The notes below the pieces were generated by a model that worked only from the letters and a program-made list of their open reading frames with translations, searched no databases and was not told the DNA's origin. The translations under genes were made by a program, and so were the position numbers. A stretch of 64,000 nucleotides of DNA from NCBI GenBank assembly GCA_013407085.1, contig JACCGJ010002534.1:62001-126000 (forward strand), in the 5' to 3' direction. The stretch comes from Atriophallophorus winterbourni (lineage: Eukaryota; Platyhelminthes; Trematoda; Plagiorchiida; Microphallidae). Below are positions 1 to 9,861 of this stretch, one piece after another; the stretch's first letter is position 1; each line of letters begins with the position of its first letter.

Positions 1-34
1 ATCCTATATTGTGTAAGGTAAATACGATCAAGTG

Positions 35-390
35 CTTTTTGTTTAAAGTCAGATTTTTATTAATAAGTTGTATATGACGTTCGAAAAGCAGGACGGAATC
101 ACACGACCGGTTTCGCGGTAATTGCCGCTTATCATTATGTGTATCCGTGACCTGACATTCGAACGCCGTTCAGACTTTGTGCTAAACCCATTTATTTGCG
201 ATTCCGAGGATAAATCCTCATTTTCAAATTGAAAGTTAGCTTTTATGTGGGGACTAATCCAAGTTCCACAGTCGGTGCAATGTAGCACCGTTAACTGTTT
301 GTAATATTTTTGCAAGATCCAAATAACAGCATGATGGTAGTTTTTGTTTAATGTCAGATTTTTATTAATAAGTAATATATGACGTTCCAT
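35..390. repeat. 305-bp retrozyme-like repeat, about 1.15 units
   Basis: A block of about 42 bp beginning GTTTAA(A/T)GTCAG at 41 recurs at 346, giving a period of 305 bp; only the start of the second unit survives before CR1-1 begins near 389. The minus strand between the two carries a hammerhead-like fold (94-147). No convincing protein is encoded: an open frame on the minus strand (49-459) simply runs through the repeat. Head-to-tail partial dimers with a hammerhead are the hallmark of retrozymes; assignment to that class is inference. Confidence 0.5.
94..147 (-). ncRNA. hammerhead ribozyme relic (type I layout)
   Basis: On the minus strand: outer stem I CGGA/TCCG, inner stem I ACAC/GTGT, stem II GCGG-CAATTA-CCGC, then GAAA, a loopless stem III ACC/GGT and C17, with the predicted scissile bond just after it. 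The left core should read CTGATGA but reads ATAATGA followed by three extra bases, so C3 and G5 are lost. The fold is otherwise complete, which suggests a decayed rather than a chance motif. It is predicted inactive. Confidence 0.5.
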
Positions 391-399
391 CAAGTGCAT

Positions 400-1010
400 A
401 TATACGAATGCTCGGGGTTTAACCAGCAAATTAGCTGAACAATTCAAGATTTCTGACAATCTTTCACCCGATTTGATTGCAGTTACAGATACGTGGTTCC
501 ATCCCTACATGACTGACGCTGAGCTCTCCATTCCGAAACTGTCGCCACTCCGTCGCGATCGCCTAAGATCCGGTGGTGGAGATGCAGACTACTTTCATGA
601 ACGTTTAGCGCAGTGTAACGTAATCAATCATCCTGACCTCAGCTTACCTGATGAAATCTGGTGTTCAGTAAATTTAGTGAATGGAGATGAATGTACGATC
701 GGCATCATTTACCGCTCGCCATCATCCGAAAGCTCATTTAACGATAAACTAATCAAATCATTGCAATTCATCACAAACAGCCAGACAACTCAATTGCTGA
801 TCATGGGTGATTTTAATCTCCTGCGTCTGTTTTCAAGAAGTAAACAGTCACTGCCTTCGAAATCGCTTCACTGCACAACGACTTTCACCACCCAACTCAC
901 AGACGGGGTCTTGATTAACGATCAACCAACGACCTTATCTTAACGACTAAAGCAATCGCGGTAGAGGATATTCAACACATGGCACCACTATGAAAGAATG
1001 AACATGCGGT
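400..1010 (+). pseudogene. CR1-1 APE-type endonuclease domain (broken)
   Basis: This domain would nick target DNA to prime reverse transcription. It starts with the NARGLTSKLAEQF block (near 408), the usual CR1 opening; then DLIAVTDTW, where family members have ETW, so the catalytic Glu is Asp here; then CTIGIIYRSPSS and LIMGDFNLL near 800-825, which keeps the catalytic GDFN. After GDFN the frame is lost, and the end (LILTTKAIAVEDIQHMAPL) is recovered only in another frame. The open part is 473-943. The domain is homologous to the better preserved endonuclease of CR1-7. Confidence 0.8.
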
Positions 1011-1664
1011 GCTTGTCTTTGATTGTATGTAGCGCGGAACGATTGAGCGAACAGACGAAAGTCTCCAAGAAAATACAATTTCAATCTTTAAATATCAGTC
1101 TCCATGATGCGCACACTCAAAAGTTTGATTTCATGGATTTTAGCTTATATTTCAATAAATTTCTATATTATTTAAATTCGAAGATTCAAGAAAACTTCAG
1201 TTTTTTACTATACAAATGCAGCTACAACAACCAGTTTGTTATTCGGAGTAGAACTAAGAAATGGTTAGCTGTTAAGCGAGAGTCTTGGGTAAATCATAAG
1301 AATCTTAGTACGGAAGCAACTTGGATGAGATTCTGTAAGATATGGAATCACGTCACGCTCATATATGAGAAGATCGCATGCAGTTCCAATGGAACTTGCT
1401 TAAGAGAATGGAACAGAATCCTGAGCTTCTCTACAAGATAGTAAATGAACGATCAAAGATCAAACCAGGTGTATTCTCTGTACTAACATCTAATGTATTG
1501 ACCTACACTGCCCAAGACCCCGCCGATGCTTTAGCAATGTTTTATTCATTTGTCTTCAATCCCAAGCGTTGTATCCTATATCAAGTTTCACCAAATTCGG
1601 CACATTTCGAATTACTAAGTGAAATGACTATCAACGAATACATGGTTTGGCGGGAACTTTGACA

Positions 1665-3196
1665 ACTAAACGGGAAGTCCCCTGGCGCAGACAAAATTAC
1701 CCCCGCCATACTTCGCAGGTGTCGCGTTGCTCTGACTGCTCCTCTTACTCGCATATTCAATCTCAGATTAAATGAAGGAAAAATACCACCGCAATGGAAA
1801 GCAGGGATGATAACTCCTATTTATAAAGGCGGTAGCCGTTCAGACATAGCAAACTATAGAACAGTAACGTTACTTCCGGGGATCTCTAAATTAATGGAAC
1901 GCATTGTGACTGCGCGCATAAGAGAACATTTTGAAAACCAAAATATTTTGACCGCAGCACAACACGGTTTTCGGAAAGATCGTTGCTGTTTATCTAAACT
2001 TCTTACAACGTTGGATGATTGGACCAAGGCACTAGACGAAGGTCAGGCTGTACACGCTTGCTACATCGATATTTCCAAAGCTTTCGATAGAGTCAACCAT
2101 GACATGTTAATTAAAAAGCTCGAATCTCATGGAATAACGGGAATATTGCTGAATTGGATAAGGGACTATCTTACTGATAGACACGTCCAAATTCGCGTTG
2201 GCAGCACCTAATCTAGAAAAATAGACGTCACAAGTGGAGTTCCACAAGGCTCGGTGCTTGGACCTCTTCTATTCTTGGTGTATATGAACGACATAGTAGA
2301 GGATATTGGATGCAACCTGATACTATTTGCCGATGATATTAAAATATGGAAACGTGTCAGGTCTGTGAATGACTGTATGGCATTACAACGGGATCTGTGC
2401 ACCTTATTTCGTTGGTCCCAGTTAAATGGGTTACAATTTAACCCTGCGAAATGTAAAATGCTGCAGCTTGGAAAATCTCTGCACCACACGTATCAGCTTG
2501 GCACGCAAGATCTCGTCTGGACCACCGCAGAAAAAGATCTCGGTAAATGGGTTTCGTTTAATCCTAAACCTGGACATCATTGGCGGATGGTGTACAATAA
2601 AGCTTGCCGTATCTTGAGTCTTCTCAAAAGAATATTCCGGATTTTTACGCCCGAAACCCTACCCCGGGTAATTAACATGTATATACGTCCTGTTATGGAA
2701 TATTCCATCCAAGCCTGGGCACCATGGCTGAGGAAGGATATCGAACTGTTGTTGGCCTCCGTCGGTCGATGTCGACCATGGATGAGTTCTGAGTTCTGAG
2801 TTCTGGGTACCATGGCTGAGGAAGGAGAGCGAACTAATTGAGAGGATTTATCATCTTGCGACAAAGTTGGTGCCACGTTACAGAAATTTGCCTTCAAAAG
2901 AGCGAATGTTAAAACTGAACCTACACGATTTTACCCAACGACTGATACGTAGTGACCTCATGTTGACATTCAAAAACCTGCATACTGAAAACCATCCTCT
3001 TAAACACTTGCTAAATTCCAATGGCCTTACTCGAACTCGAACACATTTAAAGGCCTTAAGCATTCAGCATTCTCGATTGGATAATCTTCCTAATTTTTCT
3101 CGGCAAGAATTTGTTTCACTTGGAACTATTTGCCTGAAGAAATCACACGTTCAGAATCTGTTGAATTTTTCGCTTCTAAAATCGATGAGTTTATGA
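1665..3196 (+). pseudogene. CR1-1 reverse transcriptase (broken)
   Basis: RNA-dependent DNA polymerase of the CR1 clade. Visible in order: GKSPGADKITP near 1670, SPIYKGG-like ITPIYKGGSRSD at 1813, HGFRK, motif A ACYIDISKAFDRVNH near 2058-2100, motif B SGVPQGSVLGPLLF near 2235, motif C LFADDIKIW near 2325-2350, and the C-terminal YIRPVMEYSIQAW block near 2680. A TAA at 2209-2211 interrupts the frame just before motif B; both sides (1807-2211 and 2254-2799) are in the same frame, so it is a point nonsense change. Beyond 2750 the frame shifts because of an RTE-tail insertion and duplication; the remaining C-terminus (2867-3196) is in another frame. Confidence 0.85.
2751..2784 (-). mobile_element. 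tiny RTE 3'-end insertion with flanking duplication
   Basis: This 34-bp piece matches, in reverse orientation, the conserved 3' end of RTE-C (39730-39764), including the GGTCG-4 nt-CGACC hairpin and GGCCAAC. It is followed by (TGAGTTC)3 at 2783-2803. CR1-1 sequence at 2717-2747 recurs at 2805-2835 (31 bp, four mismatches), which is a long target-site duplication bracketing the insert. The simplest reading is an extremely 5'-truncated RTE insertion. Confidence 0.7.
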
Positions 3197-3322
3197 CGAA
3201 CCATGCGGTATGTGACTGTCCCTATTAATTTTTGAGATATTTTATATTTTTTATATATTCCATATACTTTGTCATCCTATGGTTATTGTTAAGCTTACTG
3301 CTTTTTCTACCATAAAATTTTC

Positions 3323-3338
3323 TGAGTTCTGAGTTCTG
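3323..3338. repeat. (TGAGTTC)2 microsatellite at an element junction
   Basis: Two full copies of the heptamer that also forms the three-copy run at 2783-2803. It sits exactly where CR1-1's 3' UTR stops and a second CR1 3' fragment begins, so it may be junction filler rather than an independent microsatellite. Confidence 0.5.
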
Positions 3339-3464
3339 ATGACATTTTGACCCTCAACACGTGCATCGAAGAAAACTATACGTCTTAACACCGTGCATCT
3401 ACATTTGTTATCCCACCAATCGAAAACAATTTCTGCCCTTTGATTTTTAATTGATTCTTGAACT
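3339..3464 (+). mobile_element. CR1 3' UTR fragment, CR1-5 type
   Basis: About 125 bp aligning with 26700-26830 of CR1-5: shared blocks include GTGCATCGAAGAAAACTATAC, CACCAATCGAAAACAATTTC and TTGATTCTTGAACTGCTCA. It lies between CR1-1 and the tail of CR1-2. It holds no coding sequence. Confidence 0.7.
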
Positions 3465-5480
3465 GCTCAAGATTCAAGATTTAAGAATTTATGGTCACAA
3501 AAAAGCACATAGCTTCACAATTACCACATCATAGTAAATATTCATTCAATAAGAGGTAAAAAAACAATTATACGATGTGTCTGGAGTCAAGTAATATGCT
3601 TACCCTGAGTCAATACACAGGCATCGTCAAATCGTTATGTAACAAATAAGTGTCCAAGTTTCGAGTGAATGTTTTGATATAGGGAGAGGTGATAATTGCT
3701 TCGGGAAGGGCATTCCACAAGAAACAGACACGTACCGAATAGAAATATCGGCGACAGTTAGTACGGGAATGGGGAATTTGTAGTTCCACTGAGTGGCTAC
3801 GTGTAATTCCTGACTCACGGTATTTGAACAGATATTTGAGTGAATGATCTGGAGTATTCAATATTTTGTATGTAATGATAACATCACTTCGAACTCTACG
3901 TTGAAGGGGAGTGGGGAGTTTTAGCTTTCTCAACCTTTCCTCGTATGTAAGGTCTCGAAAACCACGCACGAGTTTGGTTGCACGATGATATATCCTGTCA
4001 AGCAAGAATATATCTTTTTTCATCCACGGAGTCCTTGCTTGCGATGCATGTTCCATTGTGGGAATTAAGTATGTCTTCCTGATGCTTGGCAACGTTCCAG
4101 ACGTAAAGGTTCTGAAGATCCGTCGAAGCATACCTAAAAGCTTTGAAGCACGCTTGTAAATGACCTCACAATGTACGCTATTCTTTAGGCTGCCGCTCAA
4201 AGTGATATTCGTACTGAAATGGCTTACCGATTTGCAGTAACTTGCAATTTTGAAAATCAAACGGCAGTTAATTTCTAACTGACCATTCGTGTAGTGCATC
4301 TAAATCACTTTGCAGTTTTACGCATTCTGCAGTTGATTTTATTCGCATCCAAAGTTTAACATCATCCGCAAAAAGGGCTACCTTGCATGAGATCGTCTCA
4401 GGTAAATCATTGATGTAAACTAAGAAAAGCACTGGTCCGAGGACGGAACCTTGCGGTAAACCACTGGAGGTATCAATGGCTCGTGATTGTACCCCGTTAA
4501 CTCGAACGGTTGCATTGCACCCATTGAAATAGCTTTTGAACCATACGAGTAGCTGCCCGTCAATACCAATCTGTTTCAGCATTTGTAGCAACAGGAAGTG
4601 ATCAACTCTGTCGAAAGCTTTCGACATATCCAGATAGCACGCGTGCATACTGTCTCCTACGTCAACCGTTTGGGTCCAATCGTTTAATACCGTCAGCAAG
4701 TTTGTCAAGCATGAGCGAGCTTTACGAAACCCATGCTGGGCGACAGATAGTATATTTTGTGATTCCAAGTGATGAACTATATTTTCCGTCACTACGCGCT
4801 CCATAACTTTTGATGTCACGGGGAGTAGGGCGACAGGACGGTAGTTCGCGGGATCTGAACGGCTACCACCCTTATAAATTGGTGAAATTACCCCTGTCTT
4901 CCACTCTGTTGGCCCAACTACTTCGGTTAGGGAATGTTGGAACAATTGGCATAGTGGTTCACACAGCTGCTGGTCACAGGGGTTTAGTAGGCAAAGATAA
5001 TTCCCACATACCTCCCGTTAACAATGTTATTTTATTGAGGTTTCGGTCGGTTACTGTTATATCCGTGATGTGCAACTACTATTGTAGTTTGGTGACTCTG
5101 GTATTCTAAACCTGTCGACTACGTTGCCGGGTTCCTGTTCGCAATAAATCGCGTTTTGAAGAGCATCACACAATCCCGTGATATTTCCCTTGCATCACTG
5201 CTTAATACATCTTGAAACAGATAGTCAAACTGGATGGCAGCATAATCACTTAGCCCTAGTGAACTTTCGTATACAACGTTACCAATGTCGTGTTCATCGC
5301 TTGTTAGAACAACATCTATTATTGGGGGTGAGTTAAATCATCCTCAGGTAGTCCAGATTTGGTGAAGTAAGTTTACGTTTTAGCCGTATCAATGATAACA
5401 TTTCAATCAGTTTCAAGTCCATGATGCTGCACAACTTTCAAATTTATTCTTTATCGTCTTTAGCGTGTCCCCAAGTAAGA
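3465..5480 (-). mobile_element. CR1-2: minus-strand CR1-like element, 5'-truncated
   Basis: The 3' end is at the left, where CAAGATTCAAGATTTAAG (3467 on) matches the CR1-6 end at 46583, so both share a CAAGATT-type tail. Moving right one meets the C-terminal region, RT, a degenerate linker, then the last part of an endonuclease. On the minus strand 5210-5340 still reads IIDVVLTSDEHDIGNVVY and LGLSDYAAIQFDYLF, the end of the CR1 endonuclease with the catalytic SDH changed to SDY. Nothing of the 5' half of the endonuclease is visible, so truncation is inferred near 5480. Confidence 0.8.
3610..4945 (-). pseudogene. CR1-2 reverse transcriptase (one frameshift)
   Basis: Two overlapping minus-strand frames, 4268-4945 (225 codons) and 3610-4299 (229 codons), make one RT plus C-terminal region joined by a frameshift near 4270-4299. 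The first holds SPIYKGGSRSDPANYRP, HGFRKARSCLTN, motif A CYLDMSKAFDRV (residues about 103-114), motif B SGLPQGSVLG (161-170) and motif C LFADD (191-195). The second holds LLGMLRRIFRTFTSGTLP, YLIPTMEHASQA and RIYHRATKLVRGF. All catalytic aspartates are present. It would be a moderately young copy; no start codon is implied because the real ORF began in the endonuclease. Confidence 0.85.
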
Positions 5481-5495
5481 TGGCAATCAGTTCCA

Positions 5496-5800
5496 GTTGT
5501 TGTTGTTGTTGGCCATTTTCGGTCGATGTCAACCATGGATGTACATAACAATCGCATGAATTTCATGTTTTGCAACTTTTTGAATAACTAAACAGTCCGA
5601 TTCGGGAGGAACAATCTCTCCCGCAGCGCTTGCAACGATAGTCAAAACTCTGTTGTAGGGCGTCAGTTACACGCCGGCGGCGTGATCTGTGTTCAGCAGC
5701 CAAGAGCTGTATCTGCTCCTCCCCAGCTTGCAGACGACGCTTTACACAATGCCTCCAAAGTACATTTGTGCAAATAATGTCTAGTTTACGGTGTGACTGT
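5496..5800 (-). mobile_element. RTE-C-type 3' fragment with (GTT)5 tail
   Basis: In reverse orientation this is the last part of an RTE: the WRHCVKRRLQAGEEQIQLLAA block, then CKRCGRDC and SRIGLFSYSKSC, a Cys-rich C-terminus resembling a zinc finger, then the 3' UTR hairpin motif at 5521-5534 and a GTT pentamer (5496-5510) at the tail. The open minus-strand frame is 5563-5820. It extends past the stop that cuts RTE-C at CQRCGTD, so it shows what the intact family C-terminus looks like. It is heavily 5'-truncated; the left end at 5496 is the true 3' terminus. Confidence 0.8.
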
Positions 5801-6031
5801 GCAGCGTGTGCTTGTCGCATTTGCTGAATACTGGTCTGCTTCTAAGAAATTGTGTTTGTACCGAGTTGTTGGGAGGGTGTTTGATGGATTTCTGGATTAT
5901 GGAGTGTTACAGGATTAGTTACACCTTTCCTGTAAGACATACGCTTCGAGTCGTTCAGGCCTTGTTTTGAACTGCCTACATTGCTTCCTCACAAGCAAAG
6001 GATTTTAATGACACTAATGTAGTTTCTATTC
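5801..6031. other. unassigned sequence
   Basis: No convincing coding, repeat or RNA signal was seen here between the RTE fragment and the DR-A repeat. Confidence 0.4.
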
Positions 6032-6915
6032 GTCTACGGTTGGTCTCTACCACGAATATGTATCCTTCTACAATCCAGACACAGTTATTAGCTCTTGCTA
6101 AATCAATTGATACATTTTACAAACATGGATTGCATATATGTAACAAATGCCTGGTAAATTGAAAATATAAAAAAAGTTACTTATTCCGATGAAAATGATG
6201 TCACAATTCACGTGAACAACATTTAACTTGACGCGATTTGGGACTTACCAATTGTTGGAAACGTTTGCACTTTTTACAAGCGTCGTTGTTACGTTGTCAG
6301 CCATCGCTACAATTTACGAGAATAAGTTGGCGGCGTGGCCATATATCGGTCGGTGGTTGTCGGTATGAGGGAATCACTAATGGATACGAATCGATGCTCT
6401 CCAACCGAAAATGAAAAGCGGACAATTTTATGTATAGCGGTGCAGCTGTGCGAGTTTGACCTGAGAAATTTGAAGTATGATATTGGTATATTCCAAATGT
6501 GGAAGATGAGAAAAAACCCAATGTTATAATAGTTATTTACTGGTAATACAGAATAATCATTTTATATATAACATAATATATAATAATATTTTAATTTCGA
6601 ATTCATAAAATTTTTAAGACTGCGATTATAGTAATTGTGGATTTAGCATGAACTACGGACAAAAGACTCCAGCAAATTCTTTTGTATGGTATGGTATGAG
6701 AGCACAAACCTGATCCAGGCAAAGTGCAGTACAGTCAGAGACTGCATATGGGCGAAGATACTGTCAGATTGCCCAGGCCTAGACAGATATGAGGAAGAAA
6801 AAGAACAGGAAATGGATCGTGTGATAATTTGGGCTGATCTCACCGGGAATCAGCTACTAACCGATAGTGAGAACATAAATCGAATTCTCCATAAAATGGT
6901 GAACTACAAATTGTG
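6032..6915. repeat. DR-A dispersed repeat, copy 1
   Basis: Aligns with 7819-8600 over its length. Shared blocks include TTATTAGCTCTTGCTAAATC, CACAATTCACGTG, CTTTTTACAAGCGTCGT, GTGCGAGTTTGACCTGA, CTGCGATTATAGTAATTGTG and AAAATGGTGAACTACAAAT. Copy 1 carries about 145 bp extra near 6690-6835 that copy 2 lacks. Short open frames exist on both strands but none is shared by both copies, so I read it as non-coding. The class is unknown; terminal inverted repeats were not seen. Confidence 0.6.
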
Positions 6916-7454
6916 GCCAAAATACTACAGATCAACTATCATTCCATCTATTGAATTAATCTAAATGTAGACGACGTGACGTGCTGTGCTGATTTGAATT
7001 TGTGCTCTCATACTTTTTGATTTATTTCCTCACTCGTTTTTCTGAGCTAGGCGGTTCATAGGTAATTGAATTCCTCTCAATTTGTTGGTTTGCAATATAC
7101 CAGTTTCAACTTCGAGCAAGGCGAATACTTGAAAATCCAATTTTTCAAGTTTTAACCCAAATTTACCTATGAGTGAAATATCCCTGGCGATTGAGAATAT
7201 CGTTCCTGTTGAAATACTATTGAGATGATCACATCATTCCGAATCAGCGGATAGTTTTTTCAACTCTGTCAGATCGAAACTCGTTGAACCACATCACTTT
7301 TTATTCAACTCGATTACTTTTTGCTGATGGGATCGCGTGACTCCGATTCAACGCATTCACTCCACAGGTAGCTATCGATCGATAAACAACTGCATCACCA
7401 AGTGCGCTGACTCATCACTCACCGGATTGTAACAATGACACGAAAGTAATGTAA
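6916..7454. other. unassigned sequence
   Basis: About 540 bp with no recognised protein motif, tandem structure or similarity to the LINEs or PLEs in this window. Confidence 0.4.
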
Positions 7455-7818
7455 GCTCCTTGATTGCTTGACCACGAATCACTATGTGATTCTGTGTTTG
7501 AACATCGTGGTTCGTTGTACGAACCCTATGCAACAATGGCATTCAAGTATAACCTTGTTTACCATTTATCCACTGTTTCAAGTCTCACGGAACCTAATCT
7601 TACTGTCTCCACCTGATGACGGCAAACAGCCAGAAACTTGTAGTGATGTGTAAGTGCGGGGATGTGAGCAACACATTACTTTGACCACCCATAAGCGCCT
7701 TCAGTGCTTGAATAAGAATCACCTTGTGATTCCGTGTTTGAACATCGTGGTTCGTTGTACAAACCCTATGTAACAGTGGCATCCAAGTATAACTTTGTTT
7801 AACACTTCAAGTACTTCC
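7455..7818 (+). repeat. 240-bp hammerhead repeat, about 1.5 units (retrozyme-like)
   Basis: The block GCTTGACCACGAATCAC recurs with changes 240 bp downstream, giving one full and one partial unit of the same family as the 241-bp array at 12.0-12.8 kb. Structured elements: hairpin GAATCAC-TAT-GTGATTC (7477-7493), hairpin GGTTCGT-TGT-ACGAACC (7509-7525) and a hammerhead (7599-7654). DR-A copy 2 begins directly at its right end. The two loci are clearly diverged, so they are separate insertions. Confidence 0.65.
7599..7654 (+). ncRNA. hammerhead ribozyme motif, type I, diverged
   Basis: Order: CTTAC / internal loop TGTCT / CCAC, core CTGATGA (7613-7619), stem II GGC-AAACA-GCC, GAAA (7633-7636), very short stem III ACT/TGT, A17 at 7642, then GTGA / TGT / GTAAG. 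The outer stem I pair CTTAC/GTAAG is perfect; inner stem I has one C-A mismatch and stem III a U-U. The pair closing stem II next to the core is C-A. All core bases match the hammerhead consensus, but weakened stems make activity uncertain. Confidence 0.6.
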
Positions 7819-8600
7819 CGATTCGTCTCTGCCGCAAACATGTGTCTTTGTATAATCCAATCAGGGTTATTAGCTCTTGCTAAATCAATTGATAATTTTA
7901 CAACGAAAGGATTATATATAACAAATGGCTGGTAATTTGTCATTTTTATTATAGTTACTGATTCCGATGACAAAGATTTGTCACAATTCACGTGGACTGC
8001 AATCGAACAAAAGTAACATATAACTTAACGCGATCTGGGACTTACCAACTTTCGACAGTTTTCACTTTTTACAAGCGTCGTCGTAACGTTACAATTTATG
8101 AGAGTAAGTTGGCAATGCAGCCGCTTATCGATCGGCGGTTGTCGCTGTGAGTGAATCACAAACGGATATGAATGGCTGTTCTCCAACTGGAAATAGAAAG
8201 CGGATAATTTTACGTAAAGCTGTGCGAGTTTGACCTGAAAAATGTGAAGCATGATTTTGGTATATTCGAAATGGGGAAGCTGAGAGAAATTCAATGTTAT
8301 AATAGTTATTTACTAATAACATGATATAATATATAATACAGAATAATCAATTTATATAATATAATATATTAATAATATATTAATTCCGATTTCATGAAAT
8401 TTTGGCACTGCGATTATAGTAATTGTGGGTTCGGCATGAACCACGGTCAGAAGAGATGCAATACAGAGTTCAACGATTAATGTGTGATAGTCCACTACAT
8501 TCTTTTGTAGACCGTCGTGAAAATTTAGTGATTTTCGACTAACCGAAAATGAGAACATATAAATCTAATTCTTCACAAAATGGTGAACTACAAATGCTTA
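7819..8600. repeat. DR-A dispersed repeat, copy 2
   Basis: Second copy of the roughly 0.8-kb repeat described at 6032-6915, same orientation, lacking the 145-bp insert. It keeps the same block order from GTCTCTGCC...CAAACATG to AAAATGGTGAACTACAAAT. No shared reading frame with copy 1. Confidence 0.6.
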
Positions 8601-9304
8601 TCAGAATCATTCAGTGTCAACTTATATTATATATTAACTGAAACGTAGATCAGAACAAACGGATATTGAAGACTTGTTTACTTATTGTCGGGCATAGAGT
8701 GCAACTTAAATGTACATGTCAGAAGAATGATAACTAAATGATAATTCGCAATCGGCATGGTGGAGGACGGTAGACTATGCATCAAGGTGTGGTTCCACGA
8801 TTTAAATGAGCATGTGACCCTCGCACACCACAGGTAAATGACACGCAATACTGATTTGCTCGATTGAGAACGAAAACTGTATCCACTGGTACCATTTTGG
8901 ACCGTCGTGATGGTATTGATGAATGTCATGAGATTTCTGCTACCAAGGCATAGTCATAAATATAGTGGCGCGTTAGTTTGTCAACGGTTGTTAGCTGCGT
9001 GAGAAAACCGACTGGAGTACCACTGTTTTTTCTAGTCTCATTCTCATATCAGACTAAGCATGATCAACCTGAAAGTATTTCAGCCCACGTGCAATCTGAT
9101 TGTGTGGCCTGTTATCTGGATCGTGTTCGTGATTTCATGCAAGGCGTCTGACTAGAATCCTAATTAGGACACGCAATATTAATGAGCTCAAATAAAAAAT
9201 AAACGCTAGTCCAGTGCTACCATTCTTTCCTTTCTGAAGAAATTTGTTAATTTTCCGTTACTGATGAGTCGTTGCAAAATGGTGAACAATAGCAAACAAA
9301 TAGC
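8601..9304. other. unassigned sequence with weak DR-A-like pieces
   Basis: Contains short echoes of DR-A (GGACCGTCGTGATGG near 8902, GCAAAATGGTGAAC near 9275) and a stretch near 9030-9160 that loosely resembles 13430-13560. Nothing codes. These look like eroded non-autonomous repeats, but the similarity is too low to define boundaries by eye. Confidence 0.3.
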
Positions 9305-9316
9305 GCACTAGAATTA

Positions 9317-9790
9317 CCAGGAATGTCACTTATTCGTCATGACCGTGAAACCAGAGGAGGAGGAGTAGCTTTGTATTATAGCCAAAACCTTCTGTGCCAT
9401 GAGAATACGGATCCAGACATCGTGTTACTGGATACACTCTGGTGCTCAGTCCGACTAGCTAACGGCGAAGACTGTGTTTTGGGAGTAGTATATCGCCCAC
9501 CGTCTGCACAGGAAACTTACAATCTGGCCCTACTAGATAAAATTCGCATGGTTACTTCCAGATACACTTGTGGATTTTTAAATATGGGTGGCTTCACTTT
9601 ACCGAACCTGCAGAGCGCGCATTCAGTGAGTTGTTTGACGATATTCCTCTTTATAACCCCATTACATGTAATACCCGATACGGCGGACACGATTTACCCT
9701 CACTCTTAGATTTTGTTCTGACAAGCAATGAACACGACATTGATAACGTTGCTTACTAAAGACCACTGGGACTAAGTGATCACGTCGTCA
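9317..9790 (+). pseudogene. CR1-3 endonuclease, N-terminally truncated
   Basis: The open part 9323-9709 begins at the RHDRETRGGGVALYY block, so the catalytic ETW region is missing. It includes LWCSVRLANGEDCVLGVVYRPPSA and then MGGFTLPNL where the family has MGDFNLP, so the key Asp and Asn are lost. A frameshift near 9570-9700 moves the rest (LLDFVLTSNEHDIDNVAY, then a TAA, then RPLGLSDHVVIQFDYLF) into the frame used by the downstream RT. Nicking activity is excluded. Confidence 0.8.
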
Positions 9791-9861
9791 TCCAGTTTGA
9801 CTATCTGTTTGAAGCTGTAAGAACAAATGATGCATGTAAAAGAGTTAGGCGGATCAACACT

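Larger units (their letters stand above)
389..3338 (+). mobile_element. CR1-1: CR1-like non-LTR retrotransposon, 5'-truncated and decayed
   Basis: Order along the plus strand is APE-type endonuclease, linker, reverse transcriptase, C-terminal region and an AT-rich 3' UTR. The UTR stretch with AAGCTT and TGCTTTTT...ACCATAAAA near 3290-3315 matches the 3' ends of CR1-3 and CR1-5. The linker (about 1010-1664) keeps the family block RSRTKKWLAVKRESW and KIKPGVFSV but is split over two frames (998-1441 and 1378-1662). The element abuts the 305-bp repeat on the left and a short (TGAGTTC)2 run on the right. It is dead: frameshifts, an in-frame stop in RT and a small RTE insertion. Confidence 0.85.

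Noticed and set aside
9260..9290. CTGATGAG followed by GCAAAA as a hammerhead
   Set aside because: No GAAA at the right distance and no stem I or III partner.
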